This document shows positions 42,877 through 53,321 of a stretch of 64,000 nucleotides of DNA, piece after piece. The position numbers and the translations under genes are program-made. The notes below the pieces were generated by a model. The model made no database searches. It was not told where the DNA came from and saw only the letters and a list, made by a program, of their open reading frames with translations. Position 1 is the first letter of the stretch. Each line of letters starts with the position of its first letter. Source of the DNA: Lithodes maja (lineage: Eukaryota > Arthropoda > Malacostraca > Decapoda > Lithodidae); assembly GCA_037953745.1 (NCBI GenBank), contig JBAKBP010000677.1, positions 62,001 to 126,000 of the forward strand. Direction: 5' to 3'.

Positions 42877-43541
42877 TTAAACTTCGCCCACCTCCCCGTC
42901 AGCTCATGCCTACTTGGTCTCTCGACAAAGCTTTGTCTTTACTTCACTCTCGTCTGTACCAAAATACTGCAGACTTTGCATTACTCTTAAAAAAAGGCGG
43001 TTTTCCTTATGGCTTTGGCCACCGGGAACAGAGTGTCTGAGCTGGCGGTGATGAGCAACACACCTAATTGCCTTAGGTTTGGTAGACTTAATGAATGTAT
43101 TTACATTGCACCTTCCCCAGGTTTTGTAGCCAAGAATGAGCACAGTGCACACGTGTTTTCTGAGTTCACGGTGCCGGCGTTAAAAAGGGGAAAGGTGCAT
43201 CATAATCTATGTCCAGTGCAAGCTCTAACCAAATATTTGAGAGTAGCTCCTCTAAACCCCCAAGGTGCTTTATGGGTAGCAAGTACGGGTAAACGCTTAC
43301 TTAAACGGCGATTAGCCTCTCTTCTGGTCAAAGTCATTAAAGAGAGTAATCCCGGCGTTGTGGGTAGGGCCCACGATTTACGCAAATGGGCAGCCTCTTT
43401 ACGTTTCCTGAAAAAAATTTCAGTAGAAGATATCGCGTCCACTCAGTTGTGGGCGTCTAATCATACGTTTTTGTCTAGATACTTGTCAGTTGCTCTAGAC
43501 AAACCTTCCTTACCATGTATAGCTTTAAGGCAGAGGGTCTA

Positions 43542-44097
43542 GGTGGCCCTGCAGTCACTTTTGTTTACTTTCACGGGAAGGGGGTGCAGTCAGTTGACAT
43601 AGGACACCCTAGACCCCGCCGGAGTATGAGAGCTGTGATACAATTTAAGGTTAATGTGATATGAACATTTCTCAGCGAGAAATTGTGCTAGTACAATGTT
43701 AGTACAAAACAACGGGGTTGTTATAGTAGTTTTAGCTGCGAAAGCAATTTAATATTAGAACAGTGGAGATCCTTTGCAATTTATCTCCACGATTATTTTG
43801 GGGTTTATTATGTGCACATATAAACTTATAACTTGTTATTTTTGTCACCACTCGTTGAGTGGGGTGCCTTTGTAACTACAGATCTGTGTTCAGAATCTTC
43901 AGGGTTACCCATTTTTTGTCAGGCAGGCTTCTTTGAAGCACGCACCTGCCTGAACCCCTTTTTCTTGTATATTTTCGGCCTACGCCATGTTTAAATATAT
44001 TTTTCAAAAGTAAGAATACTATGCGGTTGTTTTTATTATCTGCTTTTCTAGAGTTATGATATGATTACGAATGTCCCCCCTCCAGTCTTAGAAATCA
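43542..44097 (+). other. DIRS1 3' non-coding region
   Basis: Between the recombinase stop and the ICR. No open frame of note. Confidence 0.6.
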
Positions 44098-44205
44098 GGC
44101 ATGTTCGTCAATGATGGAGGGGCCACTAATAAATTATAGGTTTGACTCCTGTAAGGAGATAAAGAAAACCTAATATTTAGTAGTGGCCCCGTAATCATTG
44201 ACGAC
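44098..44205 (+). repeat. DIRS1 internal complementary region
   Basis: The first half (ggcatgttcgtcaatgatgg ... taataaat) is complementary to the left tip, including its cctcca variant. The second half (ataggtttgactcctgtaag ... gtggccccgtaatcattgac) is complementary to the right tip and its extension, including the cgtaat variant. Each end is thus recorded separately. Confidence 0.92.
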
Positions 44206-44278
44206 TGGGGCCCTCCCGACCGTCCCCTTCCCATTCGTTGATGTATTGAGGATTTTGGTTTACTTGATATGTCAGTGA

Positions 44279-44614
44279 AGGAGGAATGACGCCTGAATCA
44301 GCGTCTGGTCAGAGATCCACACAAGTACATCCACGATATGATGGAAAGCTTATTAGATAGTTATTCTTATTTTCTTTTTCTTTTTTACGAAGTTTTTTCG
44401 TAGTGAGAACCCAATTCATAATGACTGAAGCCATGAGTGAGGTCGCGTGCGCTCATGATGAAGGCTCCTCAGTTTTTAAATGCTCTGCGCGGTAGATTCA
44501 AACTACGGCGGATTAGTGTTTGAAGAGGATGCCTTATGTAATAGGCATGTTCGTCAATGATTACGGGGCCACTACTAAATATTAGGTTTTCTTTATCTTC
44601 TTACAGGAGTCAAA

Positions 44615-44619
<5 letters not shown>
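44279..44619 (+). repeat. DIRS1 right inverted terminal repeat with 3' extension
   Basis: Reverse complement of 31681-31978, followed by a 41-bp extension (ttaggttttctttatcttct) ending at a TA-rich run. Confidence 0.9.

Positions 44620-44650
<31 letters not shown>
44616..44650 (+). repeat. (TA)n microsatellite
   Basis: About 17 TA units directly at the right edge of DIRS1, followed by a T9 run. Confidence 0.9.
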
Positions 44651-44659
<9 letters not shown>

Positions 44660-44661
44660 CT

Positions 44662-45158
44662 TTAACCCTTCCTACCCGGTCTGCCTTAGGTAATGACAGC
44701 ACGAAAGAAGGGCCAATACCCGGTATGCCTTATCTAAGGCATGAGCTTAATAGCCTAATAGCCTAATTAAGCTTGGTCCGAACGCCGTGCGTACGACGTA
44801 TGTCAACAAACCCAAGCGTTCGTCACCGCACCTCCGAAAACAAGAAGGAGAAGACTCCTCAATGTTATTGTTCTGACGTCATGACGAAATTAGTGTCTAA
44901 AAAGCCCCCATATTGGCAACATCTCTGCAATATTGGCTCCACTGAAATCGTCATCACAACTGAACCAGTTGACTTACAGAGCTCTACTCAATGCCAAAAT
45001 ACAGATTGAAAACCGCACTACGATTATAGATGAGTGGGAAAGTTCTAGCAGTGAAAATAAACATAAATACGGTAGCCTAGGCCTAGACGTTTTTCGGCCA
45101 TATCGCCCGGGTAGGGGCGACCGTCATTGGCTGAGACAGCCCGGGTAGGAAGGGTTAA
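44662..45158. mobile_element. piggyBac-type MITE M5
   Basis: TTAACCCTTCCTACCCGGTC ... GCCCGGGTAGGAAGGGTTAA. The interior contains the inverse of the ctggttcagttgtgatga segment found in M1, M2 and M4. Confidence 0.88.
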
Positions 45159-45405
45159 TTAACCCATGGGATCCGGGGGGCCTCATATGAATTTTGGTAA
45201 AATCAACTTCATAATTCAGTAGCTACTGATTGAGACTACCTAGAGCAGTCAATGTTTTCGCAAATTGTAGAACTTTTTGTTGTCGGTAGAATGCCGTAGA
45301 GATGACGTCGCTACAACGCGTGGTTGCCGAGTTCTGATGATTATAGCGGCGATTTTGAGCCGACCATTTTGCCTCATATGAGGCCTCCCGGATTCCGAGG
45401 GTTAA
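45159..45405. mobile_element. piggyBac-type MITE M6, head-to-tail with M5
   Basis: TTAACCCATGGGATCCGGGG ... CTCCCGGATTCCGAGGGTTAA. It begins where M5 ends (TTAATTAA). A CCTCATATGA box near each end is inverted. No similarity to M5's interior was seen. Confidence 0.8.
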
Positions 45406-45984
45406 ACTGATTAGATAAACGTACTTATTTAAGCTCTCGTACTTATCTTAATTCTGACAGTTACGTTAACTACTAGTTAACAAGGTATAACTTCTTTATT
45501 CAAATCTGACCTAACCTAGAGTACCCGGTAATAATTTCAATTTAATTTTTATTTTGGGACTTGGTATGTTTTTATTAAAGTTTGGGTCCGCTTAGGGTAC
45601 CCGGTGGATTTTGTTTTTGTTTAGGCTAGGCCTAGAGTACCCGAGGCTTTCAAAAGAATTTTGTTATGATATATGCTGTCGTCTTGACAGTCGTCAGAGT
45701 ACTCGGTAAACTGGGTTACTTGCGCCCGTCCGTTTTTATGGCATTATGTTACGACCCGGGTCTGTTATTATTTTGATGGCTGTTATAGTCACCCGCAACA
45801 GCCTAACTCGTGTCACCTGGGTCTGTCTTCATCTTGACAGTTGTTAGAGTACCCGGCCCATAGTTTGTTGGTACCCGGCTGGGTTTATCTTTTAAGTTTG
45901 TTGTGGGTTATAATACCACTCGGTATTATAATGCGTGAGTGTTTGGTTGTAGCCTATATGTACTCGGGTTTGACTTTATATTTG

Positions 45985-46612
45985 TATGGTATTATTGTAT
46001 CACCCGCCCAACTGGTTACCCGGAACTGTCTCCATACTCGGCAGTCCTGGTACCTGGGCCTTGGTACCCGGGCCTTATTGGGATAAGGTCTAGGTCACTT
46101 GAACTTCACTTGAACTCACTAGGACTTGAAAGTGTATGGTATTATAAAATAACCCGCCCATCTAGGTACCCGGGACTGTCACCATATGTGGCCGTCCTGG
46201 TATCCGGGCCTTAGTACCCGGGCCATATTGAGATAAGGCCTAGGGCACCCGGGAACTTAAGAGTGTATGGTATAGTTTTATAGTGTCACCCGCCTATTTG
46301 GGTACTCGGGAGTGCCTCCGTACCCGGCAGTCCTGGCACCCGGGCCTTATTGAGATAAGGCCTAGGGTACCCGGGGACTTGAGGATGTATCCCGCCTACT
46401 TGGGTACCCGGGAGTGCCTCCATACCCGGCAGTCCTGGTACCCGGGCCTTATTGAGATAAGGCCTAGGATACCCGGGGACTTGAGGATGTATGGTATTAT
46501 AATATTATCCGCCCATCTGGGTAACCGGGGACTGTCACCAAACCTGGCAGTCCATGGCACCCGGGCCTTGATGCCCAGACCTATTGAGATAGGGCCCAGG
46601 GTACCTGGGGAT
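45985..46612 (-). repeat. five degenerate 100-145-bp tandem units rich in TACCCGGG
   Basis: Units begin near 45985, 46129, 46261, 46386 and 46486. Each contains the sequence cccgccyatctgggtacccg, a ggcagtcctggtacccgggc core and ttgagataaggcctagg. Many internal GTACCC/GGGTAC palindromes. Confidence 0.85.
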
Positions 46613-47122
46613 AGGAATATTATCCACATGCCTTATTTTTATGTGCTCGTAAGGGTAGGCTTCTCGGGCACGAGTGTTAATTGGCGAATATTGTGTGTCT
46701 TTGTACATGATTCTTACAATGTTCTGGGGCTGTAAGTCAGGTGGATATATTCAAATATGATATTATTATGGGTACTTGTTGGTTGTAGGTCTACTTGATA
46801 CCCTTTGAAAATAATGATACACGGGTGCCTAGATGAGCAGTACAAAGTAGGTTAATAATGAAAAATTGTAAATGGATATCCTTACACAATATAGAGACTA
46901 TCAGCTGTAGTCTTGCTGGTTCTATTGAGAATAATACCATCTAAAATGAAGGCCAAATATAAGATGAGGCACCCGTGAATGTTCACTGTTAAAGCGATAT
47001 ATAATCGCTTTTGTTAAAGAAAACTTGGAAGTTAATACTGAAAATATTGTAGTTTTAATGTGGTGTGAAGCATTGAATGAAAATAGGTTAAAAGTTTTCG
47101 AAATTAGGCTTAGGAAATTTGT

Positions 47123-47355
47123 TCCTAACTACAAATTTTACGGTGTAGAGAAAATAACCTCTGGCCTGGGCACAACCAGGGGTTATCTGTCAAGAATTAC
47201 AGATATATGAAAAAGACACTTGTATATAATTCAACACTTCCTAAATACAAATTTACGGTGGTATGAAAAAAATAACCTCTGGTCTAGGCACAACCGGGGG
47301 TTATCTGTCAAGATTTACAGATATACGAAAATGACACTCGCATATAATTCAACAC
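47123..47355 (-). repeat. 116-bp tandem duplication in the DIRS2 leader
   Basis: ctaaatacaaatttacggtg ... aataacctctggyctaggca ... cagatatacgaaaatgacac occurs twice in a row. Confidence 0.8.
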
Positions 47356-47420
47356 TTAAGTCAGTATCTATCGAGCTATAATGTTAAAACACACTTTCAC
47401 CGAACAAAAAGACACTACCC

Positions 47421-47838
47421 TTAACCCCTTATTGGCGGTGCTCGACTTAAGTCGTGCACCAATTTGCAGCAAGTTAGGAGCATTATTAAGGCTTTTAAAG
47501 GGTTAAAATCGAGTGCAAATGGCCGGGAGCGCAGCAGACTCCCAGGGCTTACCGCCGCCCATTAACTCATGTTCCCTGTGTTCTCGAGAGGCCGGCAGTG
47601 TAGCCAGTAGTGAGCATAGCTGGGAAAAATATACCGATGTATGCTAAACTTCCATGTTCGTGGCACCACTGCAAGAGAACCACGAGTGCTACGTAGCTCG
47701 TTCTGATCTCATTTTGAAGCTTTTAGTGCCTAGTTTTTTGCTAAATAATTTTTTTTTCATGCAGATGCTTGATTTATCATGCAGGAGGGCCTGAATATGC
47801 CCAAATGAGCCCAAAATACCCCGCTAGACAAGGGTTAA
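47421..47838. mobile_element. piggyBac-type MITE M8
   Basis: TTAACCCCTTATTGGCGGTG ... CCCGCTAGACAAGGGTTAA. The ends are only partly complementary. No coding capacity. Confidence 0.65.
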
Positions 47839-48139
47839 AGAGCCGAGGTTCGTATGATACGACATAAAGAAATAAACACAATAAGTTGAGGCTCTGGGAA
47901 GTGAGAGTGGCTTCTGAATAACACGCACGTCGACCAGCCCAGACTAAAGTCCTTACTTTACAGGTTTACAAGTGAAATTGGTCCAAATAAACACATTCAT
48001 AAATGCGTATATTAACTGCAACAAGACTCACTATGGACCAAAACTGACGCGTTCAAGAGGGGCTATGTTACCTATGTATCACTGAGCATGAGGTAAGGAC
48101 ACGTATGTCTACTTTGGTTGGGCGGCGGGCGAGAGAGGA
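47839..48139 (-). other. DIRS2 leader next to the terminal repeat
   Basis: No gene or repeat recognised. It includes sequence entering the terminal repeat. Confidence 0.5.
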
Positions 48140-48421
48140 AGACCCTGAGAGGGACAGGTAGCTAGCAGTGTATGGGAAACAGGAAGATCAGAGCGCGCGT
48201 AGGCGCGGTGTTCAAACTGTGATAATTCTTTTCTTTTTTATTTCCTGCTTTTCAGTGGCTCCGTCCCAATGACGTACCGTAGGAATGATTAAGGGGTACC
48301 CCCTATTATGATCTTGGTTCTCGACCGCCGTGATCTAGGTTAACCCGGGCTCAGAGGAGCCCGGAACGAGGCCATATTAACATAGGTACTTACGTCATTG
48401 ACGTAAGGAGCCACCAATAAA
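48140..48421 (-). repeat. DIRS2 right inverted terminal repeat
   Basis: Reverse complement of 25684-25985, ending ggagccaccaataaat at 48421. LINE-B resumes at once. Confidence 0.9.
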
Positions 48422-49192
48422 TAGACAAGGTAGGATACAGTATGTATGAAGCGATGGAGGAAGTGAATGCAGAAAAGGATATAGGTGTAGTGATAGACAA
48501 TAAGTTAAATTTCTCAGAACATTTAGCGGAAAAGATAAACAAAGCCAATAGAATTGTAGGGCTGATAAGGAGGACATTTGTCACTTGACGAAGAAATCTT
48601 CAGGAATCTCTATACAGCGCTGGTTAGGCCGCACCTGGAATATGCGAACCAGGTGTAGGCTCCATATATGGTAAAGGATATAGAAGCAGTGGAGAAAGTG
48701 CAGAGGAGAGCTAGCAAGCTAGTACCAACGTTGAAGAACGCGGGCTATGAGCAGAGGTTGAGGACACTGGGACTTCCAACACTGGCATATAGGAGAAAGA
48801 GAGGGGATATGATAGAGACTTTTAAGATAGTGTCAGGAATGTATGATGAGGATGTGTGTGAAGGTATCTTCTTGATGCGGGAGAGAACAAGAACGGGGGG
48901 ACACACTCAGAAAATTTACAAAGAAAGAAATAGGCTTGAAAAGGCAAAGAACTCATTTTGTGATAGTGGTAAATGAGTGGAACGCACTGCCCCAGTATGT
49001 AGTCGATTCCGAATCAATAAGGGAGTTTGAAAGTAATCTTGATAAAGCATGGGGAAGACAAGATTTGACGTTTGATTATAAAGCAAAAATACAGAATAGT
49101 AAAAATGTTGCGTCTGCTGCCGCCGCCGCCGCCAACACTGTGAACAACCGCAGTAGTGCAAGTACTGGCACTGAGCTGGATACACAGGCCTA
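48422..49192 (+). pseudogene. LINE-B reverse transcriptase, C-terminal half
   Basis: Continues from 25638: DKVGYSMYEAMEEVNAEKDI, GVVIDNKLNFSEHLAEKINK, RRTFVT then a frameshift (48588), LYTALVRPHLEYANQV with a stop at about 48657, then KVQRRASKLVPTLKNAGYEQ and RRKRGDMIETFKIVSGMYDE. A second frame break near 48945 precedes VNEWNALPQYVVDSESIREF. It ends at 49192 after an Ala/Asn run. These are the conserved post-catalytic segments of CR1-like RT proteins. Confidence 0.88.
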
Positions 49193-49249
49193 GTTTGCCT
49201 TTTTCCAGAGGATCTACTGTAAGAAACTGTAAGTAACCAAAAATGTCTG

Positions 49250-49770
49250 GAGCTGCCAGAGAAGGATCTAAACGAACAGGTAAGTCCGCAGAAGGCTGAA
49301 CAGGTGATTAGTGTATGGGTTTATGTATTTCAGCTTCAATATTCACCTGAATCAGTTGAGGGTGAAGTAATGTGGGTAGAGCAAGCAACGGGGTTGCTTC
49401 AAATTGCTGTTCAATAGTATCAGCTAACTGTACTAGGGAAAGTGGAGGGGGACTGACACCCTCAGAACTTGGATCAGTCAAGGAAGTAGATGAGACAGGT
49501 AATTTATGTTTAGATGTAACAGGATTAGCAGGGTGACTGACCACATTAGACAATGTCAAAAGACTGGGGATATGTGGTGTAGAATGCAAGACTTTGAAAT
49601 CATGACTGCGAGTCGGGGAAGTTTGGGACTTAGAAGGTCGCCTTTTAGTTTGAGATTTGCTCGCTTTCTTCTGTTTTTTACTGGAAGACTCTGAGCTGAC
49701 CGACCTATGTCTTTTCCTGCTAGATCCAGAAATATTTCTTGTCAGGAGGTGGGGAAGAGCTAGGAGTTCT
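49250..49770 (-). pseudogene. DIRS3 Gag-like protein, N-terminal part
   Basis: Minus strand: SSRKRHRSVSSESSSKKQKK (basic, Ser-rich), then RPSKSQTSPTRSHDFKVLHS and a Pro/Thr/Gln region ending near NIEAEIHKPIH. It parallels DIRS2 30200-30790 and, in composition, the Arg/Ser region of DIRS1 Gag. The continuation of the gene is at 24229, across LINE-B. Confidence 0.65.
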
Positions 49771-49879
49771 AGAAAAGGATATTTCTAAAAAGCTTACATA
49801 CTTTACATCCATAATACCTGAAGATTTTTTAAAACTACCTGAAATGTAAGATCCCACACAGATAATAGCACTTGTTTGC

Positions 49880-50228
49880 ATGTATTTACCTAATTTACCT
49901 AATTGTAGTTTACAGGAGTTGAGCTAAGCTCGTGTTGTCCCGTCTCTCAGTCTACTTTTATCCAATTTTTTCTTGAAAATATGGATGTTCCTTGCCCCTA
50001 CCACCTCCTCCTCCAGCCCATTCCATTTGTCAATACATCTATAGGGGAAGCTAAACTTCCTGATATCATTCTTGCAGGTAGGTCTTTTTACTTTGTAGCT
50101 GTGGCCTCTAGTTATTCCTGTATCCATAATTAATATATCCTCCCTATCCAGCCTCTCCAGCACCTGGGTGCATTTGTACATCATTATCATGTCTCCCCTC
50201 TCTCTCCTCTCTTTTAGACTCGGTAGAT
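49880..50228 (-). pseudogene. LINE-A-related 3' end fragment
   Basis: Minus strand: LKERRERGDMIMMYKCTQVL, ITRGHSYKVKRPTCKNDIRK, FSFPYRCIDKWNGLEEEVVG and the end GTTRA, as in LINE-A (DRTTRA). The tail consists of aattaggtaaat units. It lies in the DIRS3 leader, which resumes with ggatataaatgtttttgggt as in DIRS2. Confidence 0.85.
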
Positions 50229-50586
50229 GTGACCGAGGATATAAATGTTTTTGGGTCATGGTTATTAAAATAAATATGTGATTAGTGAGATTACACTTAG
50301 CCGGTGAACCGGAAACGTCTAGTGTTTTGTAAAATTAATTCAGCTTAAAATATAGGTTTTTTAGCCGAGCGAGGGGAACAACAGGTGAGAGGACGGCAAG
50401 GTCCACCACAGCCCCGAACCTGGAACACTACTCGGCTCCTCCCGTGGTTATCACTTGGCCGGAAGAGATCGTTCTAATCGTTGAAAAGATTCTTCTCTGG
50501 TAAAGCAGCAGCTCGCCTGAGCCTGTGAATAATACCAGCGAGTCAATGTTGCATAGTGGAAATAATACCGGAATTATTAGGCCTAC
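50229..50586 (-). other. DIRS3 leader segment
   Basis: Non-coding. Parallels DIRS2 30940-31360, including acttagccggtgaaccggaa. Confidence 0.7.
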
Positions 50587-51073
50587 TTAACCCTCCAGCC
50601 CCGGCTATGTATTATATATATATTCCCCGAAAACCGGGAGTTTTGGCCGAAAAACGTCTATCCTAGGTTACCGTATCTTTGTTATTCTGACTGCTTCCGC
50701 ATTCCCGCGCATCCCCAAGCGTAGGTGTGTTTCTTACCTGTAGAATGGCGTTAAGTAGAGCTCTCTAAGTCAACTGGTTCAGTTGTGATGATGATTTCAT
50801 TGGAGATAACTTTATGGCAAAAACAGCCACTTTACACTACTTTTCGATACTTAACAACAACATACAGGCACACACGAACAAGCGACGCTCTCCTTCTTGT
50901 GGCCGGAGATGCGGGGCGTCGGTCCAGCCGGCTGTTGTTTACATGCGTCGGACCGACGCCTCGCACACCAAGCTCACAGGCTTTCAACCACTGGGCGTTA
51001 AAGAGCCCTTCCGGGCAGCTCTGGTATGCTTTTTTATGGGCGTTCAAGAGCCCTTCCGGGAACCAAGGGTTAA
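50587..51073. mobile_element. piggyBac-type MITE M2
   Basis: TTAACCCTCCAGCCCCGGCT ... TCCGGGAACCAAGGGTTAA. Same family as M3 (60066-60553, inverted) over its full length, and related to M1, M4 and M5. Confidence 0.9.
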
Positions 51074-51340
51074 GGGGAGCGTCCGCCATGTATTTCAAAG
51101 TGGTCCGATCGTATTCATTTTTTTACAGGTGATAGATACCACTTCTAGGAACAACATATCCAAAAATGAATAAATTCGGATGAATAGTTTTTTCGCTACC
51201 TCGGATTTTCGCATTTTGGCCAAATTTTCAAAACCTAAAATCTAAAAAACATTTGGTCCAATCTACATAAAAAAAATACCATTGGAAAGAGGAGAAACAA
51301 TGCAATAAAATGTACAGAGGGATTTTTGATACACCTTATA

Positions 51341-51431
51341 CAGTCGACGCTCGATTTAACGGACTAATAGGGGGGAGACTGAGTCCGTTGCTGGAAAAAG
51401 TCCGTAGCTGGAAAATTGCCTTCGTATTTCG

Positions 51432-51477
<46 letters not shown>

Positions 51478-52778
51478 ATTGAGGGACACGTTGTGCTGTA
51501 CTGTCCCTGAAAACATAATAAAGGTCTTATTTGTCATTGATATGATAAATTTCACATGGAGAAAAAAAAAAAAAAAAAAAGGAAGGATATCCCCTCCTCT
51601 GTAGGCCTACTCCCTCCCCTCCCCGTCCCGCCTCAACCCCGACCCCGTTACTGTGATAATGTTGATAAGCCTTGTGCTACACCCTATTGATAATGCAAAA
51701 CTATTGAACACACTTAAAAGTGTATGTTATTTGGTCTCTATATAATCTGTGAATCATTTCCGATATGATAGAATTAAAGACATTTTTTCCACCAACTCAT
51801 AATCAGCAAAAACGACACAAATGTCAATTAAAAACATGTTATAATATTTCCCCATCATTTTGTGTATACCGTGGGAACAAAAAAAAACAAAAATCTATCA
51901 AAAGTAAATCTCCCGTCTGGGAAGCTCGGCGCATAGACGGAGGGGAGGGTTGGAATATTTCTTTGACTATCTTATTTATTATTTATCTATGTGCTGGAAG
52001 GATATTATATTTTTCAATTCCATCACATTAGAAATGATTCAAAGATTACAAAAAGTCCAAATAAGACATAGTTATGTTAATGTATAAGGGATTTAGGTAG
52101 TGCATTAGAGAGATAGATAGATAGAAAGAGTGTATATCGAGGGAAAAAAACAAAACAAAAAATCTATCAAACGTAAATCTACCATCTCTGCTCGCACGGA
52201 GGGGAGAGTTGAAATATTTTGTTGACTATCTTATTTATTATTTATCTATGTGCTGGAAGGATATTATATTTTTCAATTCCATCACATTAGAAATGATTCA
52301 AAGATTACAAAAAGTCCAAATAAGACATAGTTATGTTAATGTATAAGGGATTTAGGTAGTACATTAGAGAGATGGATAGATAGAAAGAGAGTGTATATCG
52401 AGGGAAAAAAACAAAACAAAAAATCTATCAAACGTAAATCTACCATCTCTGCTCGCACGGAGGGGAGAGTTGAAATATTTTGTTGACTATCTTATTTATT
52501 ATTTATCTATGTGCTGGAAGGATATTATATTTTTCAATTCCATCACATTAGAAATGATTCAAAGATTACAAAAAGTCCAAATAAGACATAGTTATGTTAA
52601 TGTATAAGGGATTTAGGTAGTGCATTAGAGAGATAAATAGATAGAGCAACGGACTTTGCTCCAATTTTTTTTCGAGCAACGGACTTTGTCCGTTGCTGGG
52701 TCCATTGTCCGGCTATGGACAGAGTCCGTTAAATCCGAAATCCGTTGTATCGGGGTCCGTTAAATCGAGCGTCGACTG
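51341..52778. mobile_element. pogo/Tigger-type element T3
   Basis: CAGTCGACGCTCGATTTAAC at the left, the inverse GTTAAATCGAGCGTCGACTG at the right, TA on both sides. It contains a T46-48 run at 51430-51477, an A-rich run at 51562-51581 and the tandem repeat below. No coding sequence. Confidence 0.88.
51955..52640 (+). repeat. three ~255-bp tandem units in T3
   Basis: Units containing gtgctggaaggatattatat ... tatatcgagggaaaaaaaca begin near 51955, 52215 and 52470. The same unit occurs twice in T6 (11680-12376). Confidence 0.88.
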
Positions 52779-53321
52779 TAGTTTTTTATTAATATTTTTT
52801 TTGTTTTTTTATATATTTAAACGGTTTCAAGCCTCCTGTCAAAAAAGTTATGGGTTTATCAAAGATTCCTCAGTACATTCTACTGCATTTACTCTCCTCT
52901 TTCCAATGGTTTTTTTATTTATTAAAATCGGACCAAAATTACGAAAGTTTTTAGGTTTTTTGTTCGAATAATTATAGTTTTGAGAAAAAGGCGAAAAACT
53001 AAATTTATCCATTACCCAACGATTCCTCTCTCAAATGACGATTTATTGCATCTGTTTGCTCTTGATTGATTTGATACATCTTCTGGTACATCTTCTGATC
53101 CAGTGCAATTTACTATACCACACTATACACATATACACTATACCACATATACAACGTAAGTACGGTGGTGCATAAGGGGGTGGGGGGCTGTATTTACGGT
53201 AATTTTTATTTTACGAGTCTAAAATTTTGCCAGGAGATGCCTAGAGTGTTGCCCTCACGGGAGCAGTGAAAATCTCAATTTCGGATTTTTCAACTTGCAC
53301 CTCTAATGGGTGCGGCTCCCC

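Larger units (their letters stand above)
38573..42880 (+). mobile_element. piggyBac element pbB, apparently complete
   Basis: TTAA at 38573-38576 and 42877-42880. Left end TTAACCCCTCCAACCCGG and right end (inverted) TTAACCCTCCAGCCCCGG. Removing it with one TTAA restores the recombinase frame around ACFKLR. Near the left end a 30-bp segment (caacccggatgacctcat) is repeated once with changes. It is the only full piggyBac in the window with an uninterrupted gene. Confidence 0.92.
38257..43541 (+). pseudogene. DIRS1 tyrosine recombinase, split by piggyBac pbB
   Basis: Starts MDIQEAKWLAPYGRDVTNKL at 38257. The N-terminal core-binding domain reaches MRACF at 38572, where pbB is inserted at TTAA. 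Coding resumes at 42881 (KLRPPPRQLMP) and continues to the stop at 43541. Catalytic residues are visible: Arg in MALATGNRVSEL, His and Arg in RAHDLRKWAASL, Trp in TQLWAS and Tyr in FLSRYLSV. The piece after pbB also has a one-base slip in an A7 run at 42989-42995. Apart from these two lesions the gene is well preserved. It would integrate circular element DNA without target duplication. Confidence 0.9.
31681..44619 (+). mobile_element. DIRS1: near-complete DIRS1-like retrotransposon, host of piggyBac pbB
   Basis: Left inverted terminal repeat 31681-31978, leader, Gag, RT/RNase H, recombinase, ICR (44098-44205) and right inverted terminal repeat (44279-44619, with a 3' extension). Without pbB it is 8.6 kb. 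All parts of the DIRS1 plan are in order. It lies in the DIRS2 leader: TACCCGG-rich sequence occurs on both sides. No target duplication. Confidence 0.9.
45406..47420 (-). other. DIRS2 leader, distal part
   Basis: Non-coding and rich in TACCCGG motifs. Contains a five-unit tandem array and a two-unit repeat listed separately. The 150-aa frame at 46283 is a by-product of the array. Confidence 0.65.
25639..48421 (-). mobile_element. DIRS2: internally deleted DIRS1-like retrotransposon hosting DIRS1
   Basis: Inverted terminal repeats (25684-25985 and 48140-48421) bound the element. Inside are the ICR (26040-26130), recombinase (26664-28225 and 29509-29572), Gag pieces (29573-30790) and a long leader (30791-31680, 44620-48139) interrupted by DIRS1. 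RT/RNase H is missing altogether (recombinase N-terminus joins Gag near 29573). Both junctions with LINE-B are clean, with no target duplication beyond an ambiguous AT, as expected for DIRS integration. Confidence 0.85.
24243..49212 (+). mobile_element. LINE-B: 5'-truncated CR1-like LINE split by DIRS2
   Basis: Two halves of one LINE: 24243-25638 and 48422-49212. They join in frame (MRIGKSKI then DKVGYSMYEA) if DIRS2 is removed. Possible 8-bp target duplications TACTGTAA lie at 24234-24241 and 49216-49223, so the right edge is uncertain by a few bases. Confidence 0.85.

Noticed and set aside
46283..46735. 150-codon repeat protein
   Set aside because: It is a reading of the TACCCGGG tandem array in the DIRS2 leader. 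Its phase does not persist across all units.
51310..51555. Poly-Phe and poly-Lys open frames
   Set aside because: They come from the T run in T3.
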